A stretch of 64,000 bases of DNA from Ailanthus altissimus (taxonomy: Eukaryota > Streptophyta > Magnoliopsida > Sapindales > Simaroubaceae), in assembly GCA_946807835.1 (NCBI GenBank), contig OX327702.1, positions 10,540,001-10,604,000 on the forward strand, given 5' to 3'. This document shows, piece after piece, positions 23,794 through 34,649 of the stretch. Position 1 is the stretch's first letter, and each line of letters opens with the position of its first letter. Position numbers and translations under genes: made by a program. A model generated the notes under the pieces. It was not told the DNA's origin. It ran no database searches and worked only from the letters and a program-made list of their open reading frames with translations.

Positions 23794-25203
23794 TGACATG
23801 TCCAGAAAACAGAAGTTTATTTTCAAGTGCAGGATTGTCGAAGTAATAAATAACCCGATGAGAACGGGGTCGATCCACAGGGAAGTAGAATTAAAATTAC
23901 AAACTATAATAACTTTAAAGACAATTAATATAGTATAAGATGTTTGCAAATATTAATTCAATTAACAAATTCAAATAAAAGCTAAGGTTATGGGGATACA
24001 CTATTGGCATAAGAAATAAGAATATATTTAACTCTTTTTATAACTCAATTTGAATCCTCACACAAAGGAGGTCCCAACCGAAAAATATAATAATTAAAGT
24101 TTATCATTATTTATATATTAATTAGTATTTATTTTTTTCAATTATTATACATCAAATCTTATAAATAGGTTCAAGTATTTATTATGTAAATCCTTATATT
24201 TGTCTATAATAAATCAAGACTCTCACTTTACAAAAAAAGGTATATACGCCAAATCTTGTAAATGGTTTCAAAAATTTATTATGCCAAGTATAAAGTTTGT
24301 CAATAATAAATCAAGATACACCACTTAGAAGAAAGGATATTAATTTTACAAATAAAATAAATACATTATATATAAATCTGCATAACTTAAGAATAAAACA
24401 TTAAATTTATGAATAAGAGTTAAGTATTACCTTACCAAGAGTTTCACCATTCACCTTAGTATAAAGAAAATTACTTGGACATAATAAAACTAAAGAAAAA
24501 GAAAAGAAATGGAAGAAGAGATAACATGATTTTACAATAGTAAACAAGAGAAATAATATTACAAAGAGATAATACAAAAGATAAGTGTTTTGAACTAAAA
24601 TTTAATTCTTTAATTACATGTTTTGGGTATAAACATACTACCTATTTATAAAAAAATATGAATAAATCGAGACAAATGAAGAGGAACCATATGGATGATA
24701 AAAGTCAAGAATGGTGATAAATAATTTACATTGATTATCATTAATACACCTACTTGCTTATCCAATTTGGAATTGATGTGGTCCGAATTAGCTGTCACTC
24801 AAAACATCAAAGTTGTAAAATTTCAAAATGCGTTGTCTTATATGTATTAGATACGTATTTCTATAGTTATGGGTCAAATACTGATGACTGTTCGGATTGG
24901 GCCTGTATTGCAGATCAGTTCTATTTTAGGCCATTTTCACCTTTTAAACGCTCCAATTTTGAATGTCTTATGAAATATAATATGTTAACCCATTGAGTCA
25001 GCTCTTCACAGGATCAAGAATTACTGTAATTGAATTCTTAGGTAGAAAGTTATGCCAATTTTACCGTACCTACCACAAAACAGTTAAAAGATAATTATGT
25101 ACAATATTATAAACACACTTAGGTTAGGGGGGGTTAAAGACACTAGTTATATAAAATAATGATATAAAACCCTTATTAAATATGTAATTTCAATTGTTCA
25201 TCA
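23794..25203 (-). mobile_element. Solo LTR of the Athila-like Ty3/gypsy family, 1,410 bp
   Basis: On + it starts TGACATGTCC and ends TGTTCATCA. A perfect 5-bp duplication ACAGT flanks it (23789-23793, 25204-25208). It matches along its length the 5' LTR of the element at 50,128-57,185 (shared TGCAGGATTGTCGAAGTAAT and GTCGATCCACAGGGAAGT near the + left end). The - orientation is assigned from that element's pol genes. Because no internal region remains, it is a solo LTR formed by recombination. Confidence 0.88.
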
Positions 25204-25984
25204 ACAGTCACGTCGGGTAGTAGTCCATTTACAAGGTTGTAATGGAACATGAGATGATTTTGGCAACTTGCTAAAATCATCAGGTTAATTCTTGGAAAAA
25301 GGTTGTGTAGGGTCTATTTACAAGGTTGTAATGGATGGTTGGATGCAATTGTTTTAAAGAGAATCAAGGATAAGAAAAAGAGGAAGGAAGTTGATGAGTG
25401 GCTTAGTGTGATGGTAAGTTGCCTCTGTCGTCATTTTTTAAGAATATTATGTTTTGCCAATGTGTTCTACCACTTAAATTATCACGTGTAACTAATTTAA
25501 CAAACAAGGGCAATAAGTCATTATCAACAAAACGAGCAAAATCATCTAAACAAATGAAAAAAATTAACAGACTAACATAAATTTGGCATTTAAAAAACTC
25601 TAAGACAGTTAAAACTAAGCCAAACTCTTGGATAAGAATGTCCTTAATCTTATATTAAAAGTTGATGTCTTTTTAAAAATTCAAATTTATGAGTGAAGAC
25701 TCCTCTAACTGAAAAAGTGACCTAGAGAATTACTAGAGATCTCTCATCTTGAGAACTATACTATAAGTTTCTACTATCAACTAGTTGATGCTGAAATCTG
25801 AGGGATCGATGTTACCCTTAGATTTCATTAATGGCCTAAAAAGCTTAATAACCCAGACAAGCTCAAGAGCACCTCAGTTAGGCCAATCCTTCTTAAACAA
25901 GATTGGTTCTAGGTTTCATTTTAAAACCAAATTAATCAAAGACATTCATACTCTAGATGGATTGACTTGAGGTTATCACAAAGG
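25204..25984. other. Intergenic DNA between two LTR insertions
   Basis: TCTATTTACAAGGTTGTAATGGA-like text occurs twice (about 25,225 and 25,313), a short local duplication. A Lys-rich open stretch at 25,303-25,491 is not recognised and is probably fortuitous. Confidence 0.3.
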
Positions 25985-27290
25985 AGAGTGTTTGCAACAA
26001 TTAGCACATGCATATACTAAATCAAAAGTGCATAGGCCGTGAGCAAGTAATAAAGTAATGAATATGAGTATCTTTTCCATGAGGGTTGATCTTTTGAATT
26101 TATACTAGTATTATGGTTTTTCATAACTTAATTTTATTTAGGCTAATTTAATTTTAAGATGATTACTAAAATTAAATGTAATTAACTAACAAGTTAAAAA
26201 ATTGAGGAGGTGAGAAATTTATGATTAAAATGTCATAGGGTCTTGATTTTACTCTAATTTTTTCATTTTCTTCGTATTTAGTGATTACCAACTAATATTG
26301 TCAATTCATTAATTAAGAGAGTCAATATTAATCGCATTACCTCTCTCGAGCGTCAAATAAGATGTTATGCATACATATAAAAATTTATATCTCTATCTAA
26401 TTTGTCTATTTATACATTCATTAAGCAACTCTTAAAATATTAATCTAGTATTATTAATCTTTGAACTTAATAATAACTAGAGTTATACTTTTCAGTTCCA
26501 ACAAATGGGTCAATTTTTCTCAAGCATAAAACCCATAAGTTTAAATCATTTAATCCATTTTTCAATCAAATTAGAAGTATAAAGTTCTAGAAAAGCATAA
26601 ATGAATAATACAAGAATTAGTTAATAATCAGCTAAAAACATCCAAACATGGTATATTATATAGCTATATCAAGCCCCTAGAACAAGAGTAAAACCAACCA
26701 TGATTATTCAGAAATCTAAGACAATCCAAAAATTCACAAGGGTAAACATGTTTAAAACAACAAAATCCACATTATAAACTTCAAATCAAAGGAAATAAGA
26801 AAGGGAAAAGAAGAAACTAGGTTGGAGATGTCTTTTTTAGGCTGCAATATTTACAAATCTTCAATATTCGTGAGATTCCAAGCTTCCAAAGTGTCTTTCT
26901 CTCACTATAATTCTCTATTAAATTTTCATGCTCTCTCCTCCTTAGCAAATGAGGCATTTGGTCTACTTTTTATAGGCTCCATGTTTGACTCTTGAAATTA
27001 GGGTACAAAAATTGATGATGATTTGTTGTTGGCAGCATTACAGCACCAACTTTCTGTTTTGGGGTGGCTTGACTTAGCACTGCGGTGTGGATGCACCATT
27101 GTTCACTATTACTGTTCAATTTGAGCATTTTGGTCTTATTTTTACAATTTTACTTATTTTTCTCAAATTTTTACCCTAAATAGCTTCGTTAACTTTAAAC
27201 TTACAAAACAATATTAACACATAAAAAGTTACATATTCATACTCAAAACAAGCAAACATCAAGTTATGAGAGACACAATATTATATATAA
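25985..27290 (-). mobile_element. LTR remnant, second Ty3/gypsy family
   Basis: Near its left end on + is GCAAGTAATAAAGTAATGAA, followed by TGAGTATCTTTTCCATGAGG, wording typical of the U5 side of plant Athila/Tat-type LTRs read in reverse (CAAGTAATAAAG...CCACGAGGAT). The right part shares motifs with 13.6-14.35 kb. Exact ends are uncertain and no coding region is attached. Confidence 0.45.
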
Positions 27291-27629
27291 AATAAGATAA
27301 TTAGAGAATAAGGTCATTGGCAACTTGCATTAAGTTTCTTTTGGATAAATAATGATCTAGAAGTGAGCCGTGAAATTTAAGAACATCAAACATCAATAAT
27401 CGAACTATAGTCTTGCCTTTATTATAATATTATGCAATTTTTATTCTTTTGAGTGTTTTATTTTTATCACCAAGGTGTAATTTTTAAGTGAGTATAATAT
27501 TGTGCAATTTTATCACCATATTTATTTGTAATGTGTGCAAAAACTTTGTCTTCAATGCTCCATAAGGCTAAGAGCCATAAATGATTCAATAAGTGAAATT
27601 TAGTAGGTAGTTATCGATTTCCCACCTAT
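27291..27629. other. Intergenic or 5' LINE sequence, unresolved
   Basis: AT-rich. It may include more decayed reverse transcriptase sequence upstream of the recognisable LINE part, but no motif was confirmed. Confidence 0.3.
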
Positions 27630-28593
27630 TGTTTGGAGATAATAGTTTGATTTTCATCAAAGCCAAAGAACAAGAATGTAGCAAGATTAAAATAGATTTT
27701 AGATAGTTATTCTAAGGCCCTGAGATAAATGTCTAACTATGAGAAGTCATTTATGTTTTGCAACCAAACATAACCAGAACACAAGCTCAAAATTTATAGA
27801 TTGTATTTCAACTGAGGAGAGTAACCATGCATAAGAAGTATTTAGGGCTGCCATCCATGGTTGGGAAAATATAATACTTCTTCGATAAAATCAAACTTAA
27901 GATATCCAGCAAGGTTGGTAAATGGCATGAGAAACGTTTTTCTAATAGAGGCAAAGAAGTGCTGATTAAAGCAATTGGCCAAGCAATATTAACATATGCC
28001 ATAAGTGTATTCAAGTTGCTCTGGAGCTTATGTGAGGACATACAGAAGATACTTGCTGGCTTTTGGTGGGGGATCTAAGAACTTATAAGAAATGAGAATA
28101 CATTGGACAAGGTGGGAAAGAATGTGCCAAGGAAAAAAGTGAGGAATACTTAAATTTAGAGAGTTTATATGTTTAATCAAGCCTTGCTTGCAAAACAAGG
28201 ATGAAGGCTGATCCAACATTCAAAATAATTAACAATAAAAGTTCTCCAAGTTAGTTACTTTAAAATTGGTCAGTTTTTGGATGCTTAATTTGGAAGCAAC
28301 ATCTCATACATTTGAAGAAGCTTATTGTGGGAGAGAAAACTTTTAATGAAGGGTATTAGGTGGATGGTTAAAGATAGAACCAAAATTAGAATATACAAAA
28401 GTGATTGAATCCCAAGAATATCTACCTTCAAACCTATATCGCCCCTCCCTTCTCCCATTATTTCCGGTTGAAAGTAATATAAATGTGCTAATTGATGAAG
28501 ATTACACATGGAATGAGGAAGTAATTAGGTAGCATTTTTGTGAGCTAAACATAGAATGTATATTGAAGATACCACTACCACCAACAAAAGAAG
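27630..28593 (+). mobile_element. L1-type LINE reverse transcriptase, C-terminal part (left half)
   Basis: On +, broken frames give DSLIFIKAKEQECSKIK, then a remnant of the YLGLPSMVGK motif, KVGKWHEKRFSNRGKEVLIK, AIGQAILTYAISVFKL, AGFWWG and NQALLAKQG. This is the characteristic order of the thumb and C-terminal region of plant non-LTR (L1/LINE) reverse transcriptase. Stops and frameshifts are numerous, and upstream endonuclease and catalytic RT parts are absent or unrecognisable. It continues at 33,077 after the family-L insertion. Confidence 0.8.
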
Positions 28594-28888
28594 TGTTGGA
28601 GATAGTGCTTATGTGCCATTCCATTTTATTTATTAATCTTTATATAATGTATATTTCAATAAATCTTTACATATTTATATGGTACTAAGCTTGTTACTTT
28701 TCACTAATCTAAAAGAGTTTAGATTTGATTTAAATGTATTTAGGTCAGCACTAAGAGTTAGTAATTCCAAGAGTTAGAACCTTGTTTGGATAAGGATAAA
28801 GACCAAGAATATAATAGTAATGACATAGTTGTAAAAAGTTACCAATATTGTAAAAAAAAAAAATCATTATGCAATATGTTCTAAAAAC

Positions 28889-31150
28889 ATATCATTCTTG
28901 ATCTATAGTTATCGACATGAGTCAATTGGTAAGCCTTTTAGATTAGTGTATATCTATATCTAGATTATTTAGACAATTAATTTTAGCAGATCATGAGCTT
29001 AGTGGAAGCTTGTATAAGCGTGTAGGTATTCAATAAGGACTGGGTACTGAACAAATTTGCGAGGACCTCCAATAGACATTTCATAAAGTCTTCAATGGAA
29101 GGTATTCTCGAGTTAAGTAGTATTTATGGTACTTTGACCTGAGCACCATTGTAAGTTTGTGATGTGAACCTCACAAAGAAAAGTGAGACCTGGCATTCAA
29201 TAAAGTTTCTTTGTCCAAGGATCATTCTAATTTAAATTTTTAGATTAAACAATACAAAGACATTGACCCGTTATCTATAAAAGCTAAGGACCAGAGGTAT
29301 AAGAGAGTGTAGACGCCATATGAGTCAATATCGTTCTTGATCTATAGTTATCGACATGAGTTAATTGGTAAGCCTTTCATATTAGTGTATATCTATATCT
29401 AGATTATTTAGGCGATTAATCTTAACAAATTATGAGCTTGGTGGAAGCTTGTATAGGCGTGTAGGTATTCAATAAGGATTGAGTACTGAACAAACTTACA
29501 AGGACCTCCAATAGACATACCATAAAGTCTTCAATGGAAGGTATTCTCGAGTTAAATAGTATGTATGGTACTTTGACATGAGCACTATTCTAGGTTTGTG
29601 ATGTGATAAGGGCAAAATTGTTATATATTTTCTCATGCTTTTATTTTGATATTTCATTGTTTTATGAGAATAGATGGCTATTTATGTACTTTATTGCTAA
29701 TTGTAGGGACTTGAACGAAAATTAAAGAAAGAATGCAAAAGGAGCAAAAATAGGGACTAAAATGTAAAGTTTTCAAAATATGAGTCCAGTACCCCCGCGC
29801 CACAACTATTGTCGCCCCAGCCCTAGAATAGTGATCAAAATAAGAAATACAACCTGTTGAAGTCGATCTAGCACCCCAGAGCCAGACAATCACCGCCCCA
29901 GCAACGAGACAGCACCCCAGCTCTATCAGCTTACCGCTCCAGCGATGAAACCGTTTTCATGCAGCGCCCCAGCGACAGAAGCATAGCACGCCAGCGGTAG
30001 CGCGAATTCTAGTGCGACTAGAATTGAGTTTTTCAAGTTCAAATCAAACCCTATAAAAGGCCACTCGACCCCAGACGTAAGGGAGACCAGAGAAGAACCT
30101 AGAGCGAGAAAAAGAGAACTTAGAGCAGTTCAAGAGCACCAAGAATCTAGATCAACATCAATCAAGAGCAATTCGACATCTATATCTGTTTGCGATTGAT
30201 TGTATCATGTTTTATTTTTATTTTTATTGCTGTGATTCTCTTGTAGCTATGAACTAATTTATTTTCTAGGGTTAATATTTGAACTCAATATGTGCGCTTA
30301 AATTGTCATATCTTTTTAGTAATTAATAACCTTAGTCCTTTATTATTTAAATTACTTGTGTTTAATGCTTCAATATATCTGGCCAATATATGGTGAATGA
30401 GTTGGTAATATTATTGATAAACTCGGAAGAGGAATCATTATATTTAGACCTAGGTAATTTGATGCATGATTGTAGAGTAACATTCAATGTTGCATATGCA
30501 AGTTTCAATTTAGGATAGGAATATACCTAATTGGCATGTATGATCAATAAGACCTAATCTTAATGAACCTCAGTTTATTACAAGTACCATAAGAATATAG
30601 GTATTTGGTAAATTAGGGTATACTTGCATGACCTTGGAAGAGGCTTGTGAATACATTAGCGTCTTGATCAATAATAAAGACTAAGTGAGTTAAATATTAG
30701 AGGATTAATCATTAAAAAGCATATTGAGGGATAATATTAATCCTAGATTTTCTCTACGTTGCTATCTTTAAATCTCATTGCATTGTGTTTTTATTTTTAT
30801 ATTTCCTACATTCATTCTTAGATTTTTATTTTTCTGAATAATTATTAGGAAGACATAATTTTAGTAATTGGTTTAAAAAGAAGAAACTATCCTTGTGGGT
30901 TCGACATCTGACTAATTAGTCTCTTTATTACTTGCATACGATAGTGTATACTTGCACTTAATTTTATGATATAGAAATATTGCATTATGGTGTGAACCTC
31001 ACAAAGCAAAGTGAGACCTGACGATCAATGAAGTTTCTTTGTCCAAGGATTATTCTAATTTATATTTTTAGATTAAACAATACAAAGACCTTGACCCATT
31101 ATCTATAAAAAATAAGAATCAGAGGTATAAGAAATTGTAGACACCACACT
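28889..31150 (+). repeat. ~440-bp tandem duplication, second copy interrupted by a solo LTR
   Basis: 28,889-29,327 is repeated as 29,328-29,603 plus 30,985-about 31,150 (offset about 439 bp). The shared text starts TTCTTGATCTATAGTTATCG and ends in the GTGAACCTCACAAAG and AACAATACAAAGAC blocks. Each copy spans the junction between family-L sequence and the foreign insert, so the insert came first, the duplication second and the solo LTR last. Confidence 0.8.
29604..30984 (+). mobile_element. Solo LTR of a Ty3/gypsy-like element, 1,381 bp
   Basis: Starts TGATAAGGGCAAAATTG and ends ATATTGCA. Flanks TGATG (29599-29603) and TTATG (30985-30989) match at 4 of 5 bases. The uninterrupted site exists in the first duplication copy at about 29,160-29,170. 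Around 29,790-30,000 it has about eight degenerate GCNCCCCAGC-type words. The U5-like right part ends with GGGTTCGACATCTGACTAAT, typical of Athila/Tat LTR ends. Confidence 0.75.
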
Positions 31151-32020
31151 CAAGATGGATTAAAAATTGTGAGTGATAAGTCTAAATGAACGCCATAAGA
31201 TGAAATTTTGATAAGTTCTGAATAAAAGTTCTCTGAAGAACTTAAGAGAAAACTCTCACAAATTTTATTTCATAAATTATATATTCTACCAACTTTTTCA
31301 ACCCCTATGGTATTTATAGAGACCACATAGGATGTCAAGTTACAACTTTGAAACTTAAATTTCAAGCTTACACTTAAAGTCTAAAAATACAGCTATCAAA
31401 ACAAATGCAACAAACTTACAACTACCTTCTCACACAGAAGTCCATAATTACATCTAACACAATAATTGCAATTACAAAATTCAAATATAATCTCTACTAA
31501 TTCAACAAGCATGTTGCTAAGTCTTGAATTTGAAAGAAAATTCTTCAATTCCAACAAAGATGTCAATCTTCACCCACTAAGTGTCTGATTTCCTGCTTTA
31601 TTAAAGACTTTAATTCCAACAAATATATCAAGCTTTACCTTTTAAGTGTTTGATTTTTTTTCTTAACTAAAGTCTTTAATTTTAGCAAATAGGTCAAACT
31701 TTACCTACTAAGTGTCTAACTTTCCTTCTTAACTTTCTCTAGAAAGCTTAAAAACCTATGCTATAAAACTTAGAATTCCATAGTTGTCCTTGAAATTGAT
31801 TTTCTTACTTTGAGCTTTTTACTCATTTGTAAATGTACAAGATTTCCTTGAAAATTCAATTTTAGAAGATTAGTGATTTGAAAATAGCATGAAATTGTAA
31901 TGTCCTCAATTAGTCGATTTAATGCCATATTGATTTACTTAGTTCTTACCCTTATTATTGGACTCTCATGGATGCTCAATGGACATTGAGAAGTGTTGGC
32001 AGTCTAGTTCGCATTAGTTT
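30990..32020 (+). mobile_element. Foreign insert inside family L copy 2, type unknown
   Basis: Absent from family-L copy 1 at the equivalent point (about 22,015). Begins near GTGAACCTCACAAAG and ends near CTAGTTCGCA. Host text at the junctions reads AGTTTGTGA and AGTTTATGA, a possible 9-bp target duplication. It is AT-rich with no coding sequence. Confidence 0.4.
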
Positions 32021-33076
32021 ATGAGTGATTTACTAAATTTAGATTCTACACATACCAGAGACATTTTATGGCTAACCTTTGGATGTCGTTAGGTATGATT
32101 AATACGTATAGAGTCTGATGTATTTAGATATAGGATCTATTAGCTTATATGGGTAAGTTGTATATCATAATGCTCCAAAATTGTATTTTAAAAAGTCTTG
32201 TGGCCACAAGTATATACCTCAAAAAAGAGTTTTCATAAGGTAAAATAATATCCACAAACACTTTTGCGAATATCATAAAAGTATTTACGGATATTATTTA
32301 TAGAAATAAAAATTTGTAGATAATTTTATGGTTGAGCAAATAGAAATTTTAGAGTGAAGATTTATGTCTCTGCTCTTCTCGGATATAGGTGATGAAAGGA
32401 TTATATGAATATGTTTTAACCTTAATTTGTAAGGTTTAATGTGCCATTTTGTTGTATTTATAACACGTGTGTAGTGTAATGTTCATGGACTTATAGAAAG
32501 GTTCCATAAGACAAATGAATGTGAACTTAAATAATATAAAGTGTACTCGTTGAGCACTGGAGTAGTGGATTGGGTCGAATAGTTCGATTTAATAATTGTT
32601 GTTAAATAGTTATTAATGTGTCAAGTGTCCTTTAAATAGACACATGTCCATTAATAAAATCAACCATATAAAATGCAAATTGTTTTCATTTTGTGAGAAG
32701 ATTCATTTGGCCAAGTGAGAGAACAAATAAAAAGAAAAGTTCATCATTTTGTTTAAGTAATCAAACCGTGTGAGAGAAATAAAAAATTGCTTAAAGATTA
32801 AGATCAAGTATAAAATTCTACAGAAACAAGCTATCATTCTAGCGATCATACCGACGTCACTTTCTAGAATTATTCACGAAGAAGCTTCAGGGTGAAACCC
32901 TACGAGATTGAAACTGTCAAACCATATTGACAGTCTTCAAAGGTATAAGTTTTATCATTGTAATGGAACTTATTTTTGGAATGTGATTGTTGAAATAAAA
33001 TTCATGTTTTCATTGCATGCTATATGTGACATACATTTAACATTTCAATAATCACGCGCACACAATAAACACCCAT

Positions 33077-34150
33077 AGAAAGAGGATGGAATATATTGAA
33101 ACTATGACAAAATTGAGAAGTACTAAATTAAAAGTGGGTATTATATAACATTGGTAGGAAAGAATTCAAAGAAGCCAGAGTCAGCAAGTAGAATTAGAGA
33201 ATGGTGGAAGTCCATATAGACCTGTCCTATATCACAGAAAGTCAAGATCTTCATATGGAGAGCCTATCAAATTTACTACCTACAACAGCTAATTTGGTAA
33301 CAAGGACGATCCTACGAAACCCGTTATGCTCCAGATGCTTCATAAAACATGAGAGTATCCTTCATGCATTAGTAACTTGTAAACAAGCCAAGAAACAATG
33401 GAAAACATCAAACTTTGCAGGTATGGTAAGTGGAATACAAGGAAAATATATATGGGTTTTTTTTTGAATTTTTTATTCTTTTTTTTATAACAGATGAAGT
33501 CTATAGTAATTGATATGAAATTTTCCAAGGCACTCATGCTCCTATAGGCTAATTGGTAAAACAAAAGAAAAAAAATTCATTATGAGGGAAGAGATGGAAG
33601 AGCCTAGCAAAATCTTAGCAAGGGCTGAGACTCTACTAGACTCATCCATATCACAAGAATAAAAAAACTCTAGGAACATAGTCAAATGTGATCGATAGTG
33701 CAATAAAGTGGCAAGATCCACCAAGAGTATGGTTCAAGATTAATATGGATGCAACAATGGATATTAATGCAGGCAAAGTTGGACTTGGTGCAATAAGAGA
33801 TGCAAATGGGAATGCTTTGCTGATGGCAACTGCAACAAAAAAAAATTTTTGAGGATGTGAAAATAGTTGAAGCAAAAGCCATAGTATTTGGCCTACTAAT
33901 TGCAAAAAGTAAAGGATTCTATCCCCTGATAGCAGAAACATACCAAAAATGTGATTAAATTAGTCCAAGGAAAAGCGCACTCATTGAAAGAGATCAACTT
34001 GACAATTAAGGCAATTTAGGAGCTACTGACGGAAAGAAACCAAGTAGAACTTAGGCTTGTCCCCAGATCTTGTAATGAAATAATCCATAAGCTAGCTAAA
34101 GTTGCTTTCTAATGAAATAATCCATAAGCTAGCTAAAGTTGCTTTCTAAC
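33077..34150 (+). mobile_element. L1-type LINE, right half: zf-RVT and RNase H domains
   Basis: On + (33,201-33,430) LLPTTANLVTRTILRNPLC, CSRCFIKHESI and HALVTCKQAKKQW match the zinc-binding zf-RVT domain found C-terminal to plant LINE RT. An RNase H-like domain follows (about 33,715-34,110): FKINMDATMD, VGLGAIRDANGNALL, VEAKAIVFGL, LIAET and VQGKAHSLKEINLTIKA, then EIIHKLAKVAF and a stop. A conserved Asp after AET is Tyr and the frame shifts nearby, so it is inactive. A 37-bp tandem duplication lies at the end of this domain. Confidence 0.82.
34073..34146 (+). repeat. 37-bp tandem duplication at the LINE 3' end
   Basis: Units 34073-34109 and 34110-34146 (TAATGAAATAATCCATAAGC...) are identical, so the duplication is recent relative to the decay of the LINE. 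Confidence 0.9.
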
Positions 34151-34649
34151 ATTTTAATGCAAAGATGTGGTTGGACCACTTTCCACTTTAATGGTTAATG
34201 AAGTAATAGTATTTTGCAAAATGTGATTATTTTTCTTTTTGTTTTTGAGTTTTTGATTCATTGATTATAAAGGTATTAAGCTTCATTATCAATAATTCAT
34301 GATTTTTTTAAAACTAAATTATTGAAGAAAAGGAACAAGGATACAATAATAGGGACTTCTGATCATTAATAAAAAAAAATTACGGGACCTAAAAATAACT
34401 TGCACACTGATTAATGTCCGACCCCTACCCTTTACGACAAAGGGGACATTAACCTTAACCGAGAAAGAAACCCTTTAGAAAAAAAAAAGAGAGAAAGACA
34501 TCCCTTACAATTGAGAGCAAAAAAGGAACAATTTTCACGCAAGAAGGAAAAAAATACAAATATTGCCATAAACAAACATAACATTATGCATTTGCAACAT
34601 CAATAGTCCATAACTTGGGAGTACGATTAATACATATCTCCATACCATA
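34151..34649. other. Intergenic DNA, nothing recognised
   Basis: Includes what may be the LINE 3' tail and A-rich stretches. No gene. Confidence 0.35.

Larger units (their letters stand above)
28594..33076 (+). mobile_element. Family L copy 2, long LTR split by nested insertions and a duplication
   Basis: Starts TGTTGGAGATAGTGCT and matches the family core up to about 29,165 (TTTGACCTGAGCACCAT). It resumes at about 32,020 (ATGAGTGATTT, then the GGGTAAGTTGTATATCATAA and AAGTCTTGTGGCCACAAG blocks) and ends near 33,076. Flanks AGAAG (28589-28593) and AGAAA (33077-33081) are a 4/5 target duplication. The intervening DNA is a ~1-kb foreign insert, partly tandemly duplicated, plus a solo LTR. The copy interrupts the LINE. 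Confidence 0.7.

Noticed and set aside
23734..23949. Overlapping short frames on both strands (71 and 64 codons)
   Set aside because: They straddle the edge of the solo LTR at 23,794 and recur wherever that LTR occurs (50,089; 53,599).
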